Shown here one piece after another: positions 32,291-44,400 of a DNA stretch of 64,000 nt. The notes beneath the pieces are model-generated. The model was given only the letters and a program-made list of their open reading frames with translations. It was not told the origin of the DNA and made no database searches. Made by a program: the position numbers and the translations under genes. Numbering within the stretch: the stretch's first letter is position 1; the number at the start of each line of letters is the position of its first letter. Location of the stretch: positions 30,271,661 through 30,335,660 of the forward strand of contig OX104127.1 of assembly GCA_944470555.2 (NCBI GenBank), given 5' to 3'. Source of the DNA: Heterobilharzia americana (lineage: Eukaryota; Platyhelminthes; Trematoda; Strigeidida; Schistosomatidae).

Positions 32291-35149
32291 AGAACTATTG
32301 TAACAGAACGATTATTAGATCCTTAAAAAAAGGAAGATGGAGAGTAGAATAATCGTTGACTAATAAATTTGTTTGTAACGTTTTCTCCTTCATATAAAAC
32401 GTGAATTAAATAAGGTACTGAGAAGCTTTCCCTATTTAGAAGACAACGGTTCAAACAAAGAAATATTTCACTTCAACTGACTGGCTTTTTGTTAACATAC
32501 ACACTAGCACAGCACTTTTATAACAAAACATGCTAAACTGGTGGCGAAAATTATCAGTCGCAGAGGTGTTTATTAATCAAGATAATTTAGATAGTGGCAT
32601 TTATTCAAACGTGTATAAGGTCTTTCCCACTTACTCTTAATTTTGTCTAAGGACCGATAGATGTAAAGCTGTGAATGTGGAAGTTACTCATGATCTATCG
32701 CAATAACGTTTACCAGTTGTGTACATAAGTTAAGTTTTCTGTCCAAAATGATGTTCATCAGAAAAAGTTGGGGAGCACAAATGATGCTATAGAGTGTCTT
32801 CAGAATCCTACTCAGTTTACCCTAGTCTTTTTAAGTTTTTTAGAAACGAGTAAAGGGAAATAGCACAAAAGATTAGGCATAACACAGACATTGATAAAAA
32901 ATAAAAGTACAAGTAGGGTCGTTTCAGAACTAACATTTTCCATACATAATATGCTAGGTAGAAGATTTTCGTCGAAATTATCAGGATATTGGGAGACCGG
33001 GAAAAATCATCAGAAAAAAACAAACATTACATTTGATACATTTTGTAATACACTGCCGTCGAAACAAAACAACATATGTCATGAGACTGACGCAGACTGC
33101 ACAAGTCCAGTTCGTGTCTGAAACCAAAATTAACATTCTCATACTTTCAAAAACTTAAGCACAGGACCATTCACACAGGAATATCATCCAGTGTTACATA
33201 GAGAATTTCATCTAATTAGAACAGTTAAGTAAGGCTCTTGCTGATACAGAAGTTGAAAAGCTCTTAGCACAGTTAACAAAACTGATTGTAAATGGAGAAA
33301 AGTCATTTGGAAATATAAATGCGGGATGGCGACATAATTACACCCTGAAGAATACCCTTTTGAATAAGTAAAGAACAGGAGCGTATCCACGTGTAAACAA
33401 TAAACTGTTTCCTCTTAGAGATGTAGGAATGCACCCCGTCTAGAATACTTGACTGAGTATTCACCTCGGTAAAAAGTTTAAGAAGATGTGTCTTGGGATA
33501 GACTTATAGGTGAGATAACGTTTAAAAAGGTATATCAGACATATTTGACACCTCTTTCGAAAATGTAAACAATACTATCACGTAAAAATGTAGTGATATA
33601 TGAAGCAGTACCTCTGTATTTATATGAAAACTTTACCTATCGTCAGGATTCTTCAGTAAAAGTACAAACAGCAAGGAGTGCCAGCTTTTCTACTGTTTTT
33701 AAGAATAAACAGGTAACCGTGATCGACGGAAGTTTCAAATTTCAGAAGATAAGACTTTAGTAAGTGGTCGAAGTTACTATATTTCCAGGCAACAGGTTCG
33801 GTGTTATCAAAAACGACTCTTTAATGCGGTTAGCTTAAAGAGGTCTATTCACTTCTGTACATTTTATGAATGGAAATATGTGCAAGAAATTCGGTGATTT
33901 TGAGGCATGTGTAAAAATAATTCTCACTGGCCTTTAAAATGGCAACCTCCTGTTGGTAAGGAATGACAAGATGAGATAAGCTTGATTGGATGAATAACAA
34001 ATGTGGCTTCCAAACGTGGTCTGAAGTTCATAATATTTTGAAAGACCAAGATTTCTCGGAAAGCCGCAGTCACAAGAATTGACACAATCACAGACAACTG
34101 GCAGGCAACTTTCAAGTATAAACCTCAAATTCCGTAAATATAACCGAAAAAGTGGATAATTCAGGTTTTCACATACATAATAACACAGATCAAATTGTTT
34201 TCACGTCTGTGGAATATTAATACAAAACAATAAATATTCTTATTTTAGACCAAACGAATTGCTTTAACCTTCTATGACAGTATCTACAAACAGCAGGACA
34301 GGTGAAGAGGGTTGGCTGACTTCATGTTGTCAGGTAGGATACATTTTTTGCTAAAGAACGTATGTCATGTACTATTAAACCGTCTACTTATCAGTTACAC
34401 GCTCAATTCAAATAGTTTTTCATTTATCTTCAACATTTTTTGTCTATTCTTTACCAATGTTTCACTTTAAATTCTCTAGATCCTAGGTTTTCTCATGTTC
34501 TTGTATCATTTTTGAACACAACAAGTTATGTACTTCTCGCTTATGGATCATAATAATAATGATAATAGTTGTAATACTTCTCTGGAAGGTAAATATCCCT
34601 TCACATTTTTTCCCTACTAAGTACTAAAATGTCAAATATTTCATGTCATAAATAACGTGCCTTCTTTTTTTCAGACAATTTTTACTGAAGAAACAATTAA
34701 AAATTCCTTCATACTTCAGTCTTCTTGTTCTAGAGTAATCATGTTCAACACACAGAAAATCTGTGTGCATGTATAAATACTTTTGTATACATTGTATGCA
34801 TATTATATGTACATAGTTTTACAATGACATTTGTTTATATACTTAAAATAATGGATGACATGATTTAATAATTAAAACTATTCGAATTACAAGTTTTGAT
34901 GTTCTCCTTCATTCCACTGTTTTGATCCAAGTTGTTGTCGAATAGCTTGGTTTACACAAGATTACTTGTTTCATTTGTTACAAGACCAAATTAAATCTTA
35001 TTTAATGTTATACATATTTTTATTTAGGCGCTCATTTAGCATTAGATAATCTAATTTTTCATTGGCTTGCCTGTAAATTAAATAATGATAAGAAAATACT
35101 GATTTAAATAAAATGCAAAAATTAGATAACACTTACAAGTTTGATTAGT
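32291..35149. other. No recognisable gene
   Basis: AT-rich intergenic DNA. Small frames at 32817, 32891 and 33924-34128 have no domains. Confidence 0.45.
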
Positions 35150-35420
35150 TAACACTCCTGGTCGTTGTGAGTGGTGTGCAACTAATCACCTCAGACAGTA
35201 ATATGTTAGTTCATTGGAAGCAATTGGCAGGATGTCCTTGACTCAGGTTTCGTGCCTGTTGGCAGTCATCAGCAAGGCGTGTCTACAAACTCAAGGGAAC
35301 TGATGTTCCGCCTGAGATTTGAACGCAGCTCACCCAGTGTTGCAGTCAGTGACTTTATAACTGAGCTATTCAGACAGCAATTGACCACCTGCTGGACTGC
35401 ATTAGACATACTGATTAGTC
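35150..35420 (-). repeat. tRNA-derived SINE with hammerhead core (family C)
   Basis: Minus strand: a tRNA-like head TGAATAGCTCAGTTATAAAG (A box, 35374 on) and GCTGCGTTCAAATCTCAGGC (B box GTTCAAATCTC), then GGAACATCAGTTCCC, the ribozyme region and a tail CCTGCCAATTGCTTCCAATG. The block AACATCAGTTCC plus ACGCCTTGCT recurs at 61250-61440. The plus-strand 70-codon frame here is a shadow. Confidence 0.7.
35235..35282 (-). ncRNA. Hammerhead ribozyme-like core, family C
   Basis: Minus strand: ACGCCTTG, CTGATGA (35272-35266), CTGCC-AACA-GGCAC, GAAAC (35251-35247), CTGAGTC, AAGGAC. Both conserved core boxes are perfect. Stem II is TGCC/GGCA, with a C-C instead of the usual G-C closing pair. Stem I can form as CCTTG/CAAGG only by using the expected cleavage-site C, so one C may have been lost. 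Probably close to a once active ribozyme. Confidence 0.5.
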
Positions 35421-36239
35421 ACCACACAGCAGCCAGCTTCTTACCGTATAGTCATGAATGTTGATCGAATTCCACCGACTTTTTTACGATGTAGCCACAA
35501 AGCTAAAACGTTCACAATCACGGTGCACTTTGATGAAAGTTAGTTTGTTGAAAGCAGTTGTCCGGAGGCCCCATACCTAAGTTTCATACTTTACTACATC
35601 GAAAAGGTTGGTGGTTACATTGCAAAATGATCAACAGGATTCGGTCAACATTCACGACTAGACAACATGAGATTGGTTGCTCTTCAAAGACCTTTAAGTG
35701 CTGTCATTAATATATTTCGTAGATACCACCTGGTTTTACTCATAAAATATGAAGTTCTCATATGGCCTTTTAAATCAGTATCCTCATTTAACCTAACAGT
35801 CGATCATTCTATGAATGAATAATTGAAATATGCATGTTTTTCGACAAATATATAAAGAACCTCTGGTCGATAAACTGGATAGTAACCTGAAAGTGGAATT
35901 TATGCCACAGTATTCAACTGGTTCGAAACATGAAAGTTAAATAGCCACGATCATTTACTCTTCGTAAATATGAAATGCCAACTGGTTGCATTCAAGATAA
36001 ACTCAATTATTAGTACCGAAATGTAATGAAACAAAAGGTCACAGATAGACAGAGAAGCAAAATAATACTAATTATCCCACTTAAGAAATCCATGTTTACT
36101 TTTGCCTAACTTAATACATAAAACTGGATACTAAAGACTCTGTACACTGAAGGTAAACGGATGTCAATCTGTTAGTGACTATTAAGGTGTTCACTTGTGC
36201 GATTGACTGACTACTTAGTATTATTCCTCACGGAGTGAT
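35421..36239. other. No recognisable gene
   Basis: AT-rich spacer. Confidence 0.45.
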
Positions 36240-36310
36240 ATCATTTAAACCATCACTGGAAATCTGGGAGGACTGGATGGGTATTTATTCTCAGCAGTAT
36301 GCAAATTTGT
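36240..36310 (-). repeat. Family B SINE fragment, ribozyme deleted
   Basis: Minus strand: TGCATACTGCTGAGAATAAA, TACCCATCCAGTCCTCCCAG, matching the family B tail with the middle of the ribozyme lost. Confidence 0.4.
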
Positions 36311-37114
36311 ATTTTCTACTGGCTTTAAAATAACTGACCATCATGTCGGAACTTGGTTTAAACATCTATAAAGTTATATTTCATCTCTTTTCTTTTTAAG
36401 ACAATGTTGCAAAAAATCAGCACTAATACCAGAGAAATCATTCCTGAAGTGAAAATGGAATCATACTTCAGTGCCAAGTTATAACTGATTGGTTAGTGTT
36501 TCACTTTTTGGAGTCACAGTTGTTTGTAGTGCTGTATTATATTTATGCTGCAAGTTATCGTTTCGATGACATATTTTCACAGCTGTACATTTATAGATAC
36601 ATAAGTAAAGTGATAAAATGTTCCAGACAGATTTCCGGTCAAAGGTCAAACTTAGTTGACAAATGAAGTAAGTGAATGAAATGATATTGCACAACACAAT
36701 GTAAACATGTATTAAATAAAATCCTTAAATCAACAAAAAAAATTAAATAAAATATAAGCGGGATACAGAAAACCTGATTAGTACCATAGAAAAGATAGAG
36801 ACGTTATATGTTACTTGTGAACACACATTTGAGGTTCGAATCAGCGAATTATTAAAACGGTTGTACGTAAGTGCCTACTTGTCTTTTAAACGGTTTTGTC
36901 GAACTTTTCAGAGAACTTTGAATGAGGTGTCCAGGAGAGCCAGATATCCAGAGTCTACAAGATGTTCACCCTTTGTGCTAACCCTACAGGAACCAGTCTT
37001 GGTAATATTCAAGATCGTGTTTTTAAACTCAGCGCATAATACGAGCGATGAACTAAGCTCTGTAGGAGCAAATGAAATTGTAAATGTAGATTAATGGGGT
37101 TCAATGTTTCAATT
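36311..37114. other. No recognisable gene
   Basis: AT-rich spacer; the 77-codon plus frame at 36861-37094 is unassigned. Confidence 0.4.
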
Positions 37115-37900
37115 TTTATTTCACGCACTGCCGGATCAGCGGTTGACACGAGAACATAATGTAGAGGTTTCCTGCATAGAATGTTCTACTTAGGCACTTT
37201 GACGAGCGTTGATGATGGATATCCATGGCAGTGTCACCTTTGAATCTGAGGTTCACTGAAAGTATTTTTTTCGAAGCTGATTGAATGTGTCCCATGTTTT
37301 TCCTGCTTCCATATTTTTTCCTACTAATTTGTGTGGGCAGCAAGTGTCCAACAGTATTTCTGAGAGAGTTTCCAAATCCTGAATATGTATATCATCGGTG
37401 CATATCTGTCACGTTCTTGATGAAATTGAGGAGAAAAGATTTCTCTTTCCACTTTAAGGCACCCAGCTTTACATGTTGGCCTGTTGCCTACTACTTACTG
37501 GTAGGTTTCCTATGAATGGACCTTTGAATGAAACTGTCAAACCTCCTTTGGAATTTGACATGGAGAAACAGAAACGTTGAGTTTGATTCAGCATCTAGTG
37601 CAAAGTTGACTGAAAGTTAGTTGTCTATGAAATTCTGAAGGAGGAGTGTCAGGTCCAGGTTGTCACCAAAAGAAATAAAGATATCGTTCATGTGTCTTTT
37701 GTATACAAGTTGACCGATTGTTAAGAGCAATGTACTGTTCTCAAGACTAGCCATGAAGAAGTCGGCAAGTGGAGATTCAGCAGGTAATCCTACTGCTACA
37801 CCATCAATATAATTGTAAATTATATTGTTATATCTCAAGTGAACTTTTTTATTATATTCATTATTGCATGAAATAATAGTCATATCATTTGTGAAAAGCT
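37115..37900 (-). mobile_element. Penelope-like element relic: RT block and linker
   Basis: Minus frame 37883-37617 contains YIDGVAVGLPAESPLADFFM then ASLENSTLLLTI and YKRHMNDIFISF, matching DGVAMGSPLGPLLADIFMAxLE and YxRYVDDIFI. The YVDD box reads HMND, so a catalytic aspartate is lost. Minus frame 37343-37116 gives LRFKGDTAMDI, SKCLSRTFYAGNLYIMFSCQ and PLIRQCVK, the linker before the endonuclease. The endonuclease itself is missing on the 3' side. Confidence 0.75.
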
Positions 37901-38282
37901 TGTACAGAGCTACACCATCTTAACTTTAGTTCAAATCAATGGAAACAGTCAAAGTGAAACGTGCAAATTAAATCAGATTTCAAAATTCAATGTAAACACC
38001 CAATGGAATTAAAAACAAGATATTCAGTGAAGAGGTCTCTTTTCAAAAAATTTGTTCTTGGGCTTCACCTTTTTCAACTTCCAACTTTGTTAGGTCTTTC
38101 TTTGAACTCTTGTATAGTCACTATTACTCACCACATTTTATATTTAGTAGTTTCTGGTGTTATTTTACTTAATTTTCCCAACAATTTCAACTTGTAACAA
38201 AACATTTTCAACCAACTTGTTTCATTAATGTTATTCAGTCTTTTGGTTGCTTATTAGCTCTACCATTTTTTTTAACCATGTG

Positions 38283-38479
38283 TAATCTATATACACCCTA
38301 CGAAACGATTTAAAGAAAAAAAATTCTACGTAACCCTTTTTTGTTATCATTCAACCTTTACGTCATCAACATTCGTTATGGTTTCAGTAATGCTCCTCAG
38401 TGATGACGTAAATGTTCAGTGATAACAAGAAGTGATGTAAGATTCTTTTTAAGAATGGTTCATAGGGTGCATATAGATT
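38283..38479. repeat. MITE-like inverted repeat element
   Basis: Arms 38283-38368 and 38402-38479 are imperfect reverse complements: AATCTATATACACCCTACGA opposite its counterpart with the same CTATAT-CACCCTA core, and TTTACGTCATCA on both arms. The loop of about 33 bp holds no frame. No transposase is present. Target-site repeats are not evident. Confidence 0.55.
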
Positions 38480-38571
38480 TAAAAAAGGTGAAAATATTGT
38501 AGACTTAGTAAACAATCAAAAGATTAGGTAACACGAATGAGACAAGTTAATTGAAAATGTTTCTTTAACAG

Positions 38572-38769
38572 TTGCAATTATTAGGAAGAATAAGTGAGGC
38601 AACACCAAAAACTTTTAAATGTAAAGTTAAAAAACATAACCATAAGAGCACAGAGATAAACCAAAAAAAGTTACGTGTTGAAGAAAGTGAAGTACCATGC
38701 TGTCAAGGCAAAGGTAGAGACAAAGAGTGTACATACTTCTTTTGTATAGAAACGTCAGGGTTCAGTTAA
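38572..38769 (+). CDS. Weak candidate exon, 65 codons
   Basis: TTTCTTTAACAG (AG at 38570-38571) precedes a frame reading LQLLGRISEATPKTFKCKVK, basic and Lys-rich, ending CIETSGFS before TAA. No domain is recognised and it stands alone, between a MITE-like repeat and a PLE relic. It may be chance. Confidence 0.15.
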   Translation: MQLLGRISEATPKTFKCKVKKHNHKSTEINQKKLRVEESEVPCCQGKGRDKECTYFFCIETSGFS

Positions 38770-38933
38770 CGGATAGCCAAAGCTTTCGCTGTTTGTAGAA
38801 GTTGAAGACGGAGAAAATACAATATTTTTGACCAAATTCGATAAACCACCTTAAGATCATTGTTCAGGTAGGTTGAATGTTTGGAATCTATTAAGTGTTC
38901 AACGATAAAACTTCCAATGAATTTCTTTTCACT

Positions 38934-41020
38934 CTAATAAAGCCAGGGTAGTGTATGTTCTCGCAAACGTGATGACAAGAGTCCTAGGCTAAAACCGATG
39001 TAACTTGCTGCATAGAAGCAGGTCAACTGGTAGATGCAAATGGGGGTGCCATGTCGAAGAATATTGTCTTTTACACATATGGAGAACGATTTACGATAAG
39101 TGAAGGTCAAATGAAGTCTAGCTGTGAGATAAATCCCACTAATTGATCTCGAAGGACGATCGTTCAGGATGGCTGGTGGTACATCACCTTTAAATTCCAG
39201 ATTCATGAACAAACTCTTTTTAGAAACTGAGCTTATGACTGGTTTCGTCTATTTTTTTTCGCATATTGTTTTCAAAAAAACTTGCCAAAATAGCCGTTTT
39301 CCACAAGCATACTTCTTAGAAAGTCTAATTCGACTTGCAAACAATCTGTGCTACAAATATTTCGTATTCGTTATTGAAGTTAGTGAATAAGGTTTCTTTT
39401 ATTCATGATTGGCGTCCAACTATCAAAATGAGTTGACTGTCCGTTCCAAGCAAATCTTCTCAAGATAGGTTGTTTTAGTGTCCCACTTTCTTTAGTAAGT
39501 AACATGTCAAGAAAAGGAGTTGCTGATTCCAATTCCATGTTTATGGGTGAACTCCGGAGCTGAGTGGCAGTTGTTGAACTCATATAAGATGCTACCCAGA
39601 ACGATATCTGCATCAGAAATGACTAATGTATCCTCCGTATATTTTTTGCAGATGACGACGTGAACAATATTTTGGCTAATGTAGGAATATTAGAATTCTG
39701 GCATAGAACAATCAACTATAAGAGATCTTAGTAGGGATTCCACTTGAATTCCATCATTAAACCGATATACTTCGTCACTGAAAATAAACTCCACATTAAA
39801 AAGCAATCTCATCAAGAACTCTCTCAGGCAGTTTGCTGGAATTCCCACTTTTACATTATTTGAATCGATGAAATGGCATATGTAACAAACAATTTTAGTG
39901 AGTGGTACACTGGTGAACAATGAGGTGACATCTAAGGAAAACATGACTTCACCAGTGATGTCAACATTCTTAATGCTATCAGTAAAGTGAAATGCTTGAC
40001 GAATAGAATAATGGGACATGGATTCTTACTTGTTCCTGTATTTCAGTCAACTACTGCTTGATACAATGATAGGGAGTACCAGACATATCCAAAATCAGAC
40101 GATGGAGTAATCCTGCTTTATATATCTTCTGCAGTCTAATATTAATGTGGAATTATTGAATCAACTGGTCAAATGAGCTCATACAAATCGGAGAAAACTA
40201 ATGTATCGCACTTCATTCCCTTCAAGATACCAGTGAGTCAGATCTCTATTTGGTGTGTTTTATTGTCTCACCTTCAGATTTATTTAACTTAATCCGATCG
40301 GAGAGAATCGACAGGATTTCGTTGATGCATTCTTGACAATTCATCGGAACAACACCGCTCCCTTTGTCAAGATGACATATGTTTATGTCATTATTGTCAG
40401 TGAGTGGTTTGAGTTGTTCAGTATGATCCTCCATCAACGGGTGATTGGAAGTAGATTATGAGTAAGTGGACTGATGACAACAGTCAAGTGCTTCGATTGG
40501 TGATTCTTAAAGTCTCAATGAGTTGTGACCAGTGGGCAAATTTGGTGGCCATGAGGACAAATACTCAACGACGACACTGGATAATGATCGTGCTATGTCG
40601 CGAAATGACAGAAGTTGGAAATATGGACGACTGGATTCCTACCCAGTAGCTAGCTCAATGGTAACGTGGTGTTCACGGTACCTGAAGGTCCTGGGTTCGA
40701 GCCCTGGAAGGTGGGGTAATGAGTGCTCACTGTTGATGAGTCGCACAGTAGGACGAAACAACTGTCCATTTCTCCCAGGTTCCCAATATTCCAGATTGAG
40801 ACTGCTTTTGTGAGACAAAATAGACATAATCCTCAAATTGTCTGCGTTCATCTGTCGACAGGTCGTGAAGGCGATGGCTTCTGAAGGATTTATTCTTTTC
40901 CAACTCGACAATTCGGGAGCTAATTGCATCAAAGCAGTTTAAATCTTGACCCTTCAGCGTCTTCCAATTCGGATCAATAAGATTTCGCCTGGACTCCCTC
41001 AAGGAAATATTTTGATATTC
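38934..41020 (-). mobile_element. Most complete Penelope-like element relic in the window, interrupted by a SINE
   Basis: Minus strand, right to left. The N-terminal part (41002-40815) has WKTLKGQDLNCFDAISSRIV. A SINE on the opposite strand follows at 40640-40812. Then NICHLDKGSGVVPMNCQECI (40437-40246) is the RT entry motif. FSLDVTSLFTSVPLTKIVCY and LFNVEFIFSDEVYRFNDGIQ (40019-39690) are RT palm motifs. KYTEDTLVISD near 39650 replaces KYVDDTFII, so one catalytic Asp is Glu. ATPFLDMLLTKESGTLKQPI is at 39530 on. LEFKGDVPPAILNDRPSRSI and CIYQLTCFYAASYIG with SSRLREH (39212-38934) form the GIY-YIG-like endonuclease with its Arg and Glu-His kept. Frameshifts between blocks make it inactive. Confidence 0.85.
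40640..40812 (+). repeat. tRNA-derived SINE with hammerhead relic (family B), inserted in a PLE
   Basis: The best tRNA-like head in the window: AGCTAGCTCAATGGTAACG (A box) and GGTCCTGGGTTCGAGCCCTG (B box, about 40687-40706). Then GTGCTCACTG, TTGATGA (40733-40739, C to T in the core), GTC..GAC stem II, GAAAC (40755-40759), AACTGTCCATTTCTCCCAGG and a tail reaching AATATTCC. Stem I pairing is partly lost. No clear target-site duplication was found. Confidence 0.75.
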
Positions 41021-41339
41021 ATTAGGAATAATGCAGTTTTAAAAGACAGTCCTTCTCACTTTTCATCAAGGCAATTTTGATGGAGTAACGCAGAGTCCAT
41101 TAAGTTCCTTAAGCGTCATCAAATTAGTTGTAGGAAATTTATGTTGGATAACAGTGAGTACACTGAGTATTTGCTACGAAAATTGGTTTACTGTTTGATG
41201 ATTGTTCACATTAAATGAATAAATGTTACTTTAGGAATTTCTTTCTTGCTTTGTTTTAGATAAAACAGATGAACACTGGATTAGCAACCTACTAACTGAC
41301 CCCATGAATGTAGGAATTATTATAACTTTTTAATATGGT

Positions 41340-41475
41340 ATTCATCACTGACTGACATCATTTGAAGAACCAGCAGCGATGAACGTATATTTTGTCCTGG
41401 TTTAGGAATCCTCAACGGTGTGCATCCACGACCCCAACAGGAATTTGGTTTGGAGGTTTTTAGGGGTTGGTTGAT
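41340..41475 (-). repeat. Family B SINE, degenerate
   Basis: Minus strand: GTTGGGGTCGTGGATGCACA, CCGTTGAGGATTCC, AGGACAAAAT, then TTCATCGCTGCTGGTTCTTC and the CAAATGATGTCAGTCAGTG tail. Core is broken at several positions. Confidence 0.5.
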
Positions 41476-44400
41476 TTCAAGGTAGTATTCATCACGAAAT
41501 GAGATCAGTTATTCATTGTTCATAAGTGAAATGCAGCGAAATTGTACGAAGTTCTATTTAGAAGTCTTGAACTGTGGAGTCGACCGTCTGGTGTTCAGGG
41601 ATATACTCGCAGACAGCAATGAATGATGGTTGCGTTATATCTCTGACTGATAGACATAAAAAATATGGACCACCTGATTGCTATCCATTGGCCGGATAGT
41701 AAGGTGCTTCCCACGAGATCTGATAATCCTCGTCTTGATCCCCTGTGAGGTCGTGAGTGCACGCAGCCAAGGAGTCCTATAAAGGAAAGGAACAAAATAG
41801 ATGTCCATTGCTACCAGGTTTTCCCTGGTTCCGCAACTGATACCATTTTGTAGTGGATACCTTGTCGAAACTGAATCATTTGCCCAAACCATAAAACTGA
41901 ATGAGACAAACTTTGTTAAGCGTAAATAAAAGTATTCATTGTACGGTGCCAAAATACAACTTCAGTTGGATATCATTCATTAGTGCTGCACAATAGCCAC
42001 TTTTCAACTGTGTATCAATCCTTGGTACGGTTACTTTTTAAAAACCTCGAGAAAGCCATCAGTTTGAAAGTTATGAAAGCAAAATGCTGATGCAATACTG
42101 ATAAATAAAATGGAATCAAAATTATCCAAACTATCATTACGGTAGCACATATAATGATGGTTAGCAAATATCCCCTTGAAATGTAGACACTCTAGTATAA
42201 TGTGAATTAATGAAATAATCTACTTGCATACAAATGAGCGTTGATGGATGCTGCGGTTTTATATTCTAGAACAAATCTTGGAGCTTCTGAAAGTGTATGT
42301 CACTGCTTTAGTGAATAATTTTCCATTATTTAACAACACTGTCTGAACTAAGACGAATGTAATACTTTATGCACTATCACTCAAGGTTACCGACAAAGTT
42401 TATTCAAGTCACATTTTCGTAAAATACTTTATTGTACCATTCAGAACTTGTGGTCATTGGTCATAAAACTAATTAATCCTCTTTCGCTTCGATTACATAT
42501 CCAAATAAAATGTTTGTTTGGGTTACATATATTCTTCATTAGCCGGTTATAATCAATAAACAACTTTAAGCATATCCGATATTACTTTAACTGTTCACTA
42601 GTCTTTTGTTTTAATAATTCGCTTCCTGTTTCGTAAATATTTCGAAGGTTTTGTTTTCACAGATCCACTTTTATTTACTTGGTTTGCTTATTTCATAAGT
42701 CCCATGGTCAAGGGAAGTTTGCATTGGGTTGTTTATTCATTCAATAAATTTATGCATACATATTTGAATGCACGCGAAAACCATTGACATATAAACACAT
42801 AGTATTGGGATGTTCAGCACAAAGTAAAGGGAATGTAGGGAAAAACATTTACTTGTTTTAAAGAGCTTTTTTTGAACAAGAATGAAATTGAAAGTAAATT
42901 AAAGCTGATTTATGGCACGAATTTGTCCTGTTTTGTGCTTTCTGCGGTTTTTCTGGAAATTATTAGTTTAATGATCTGAGTACAGACACTTTCTGTCTTT
43001 CAATTTTTTTTCAGTGGACTCATGAAAAGTAGATTAGGCTTTATTTGTATTTCATCAAATAACTTCGTTTCTTTGTCATTAATACAAGTAATAACGTTTA
43101 GTTTTGTCCCAGGCCACAGTAACTGATCCTTAACTGTGTAAATTTGATTAACTCAAACAGTTATCAACTCTGTACACCAACGTTTAGGCAGCACTATCTG
43201 AATTTCTGGACCCTTACTAAGTTATGATTTAAAATACTTTGAAAGATGACAAATTCTTAAAAAACCAGCAATTATAGACCGAAATGGGATGAAGAGATAT
43301 TGCTTTTCGAAGCTATTTAAAACAGTATTTTTAGACTTTAGAATCCTAAGAACTAGGATATTCAAGTTAAATTAGGTTAAAAGTTTGTGAGGATTGATTG
43401 GTTTCAGAATAGTTTTAATTGTGGACTGATAACTTTTGGCTAATCATTTAAAACGTGGGGGAAACTAGATGTTCGTTCTATCGTATTTCAGGAAACTTTA
43501 GCAGTGCCCAACCATGACCTGTTGTGATTTTGTGGTCAATAACCTAACATTCAGTCACTACGTTGTTTCATTGTAACTTTGTAGGTTTCAATGCTACTCT
43601 GACCTCAGCCCGGTTAAGAATCCTACGCAAACTTTCTTAAGTACACCCTTTATAAAAGAAACCTTAGTACTCATTAATTTCCGTTATAAGGTGAGAAGTT
43701 ACAAGAAAAAGTGAATGGCAGAGATATATGATAGACATGACAACAAAGGCAGGACTAAGAAACAAGAAATAAGGCATCTGCACTGTCATCGTATAAAAGT
43801 TTCTCAGAAATCTCAAGCAGCACTCTCAGCTGAGCTGGGATTGAGGTGTTATTTAAGCCTAAAAACACACAAAAAAAGCTCTATCGGCTAAAAGACTCTG
43901 TCAGACAGCATAGTGCAGCTTATGCGATTGTGTGAGACTATTGTGAAGTCAAGTACCTAAATCATGGTAGCCGAACTTAGCAAATTAGAATGACACAGCC
44001 CCGACCAGATACAGGATAATACACTGTAGTAAGGTAAAAGTTTGGAGAAAAGCTAAACCATTATGATCTATGCGGTCACACACAACCACAAAATAAGACA
44101 GAGTGACAGTTTTCATAAATAACTTTTTGGGCCAGAGGGAGGGATTGACAAGTGCAGCTTTGTTTTTCGAAACCACTTCAAACATACAGAACTGAAATGC
44201 TTCAACACATTCCAAATATCTGAAGCCACTCATACGACAAATGAAAGAGAAGGAGAAACAGAACCATAAAAACAAGATGTGAATGGTACGGAGCTACTTA
44301 CAATACGAATATGAGAAATAAATTGCGCTGAAAACAATGTGCAGTAAACGACACTGTTCTTTGTATAAAACATTTAACAGCCATATTAACTTGGAATTAT

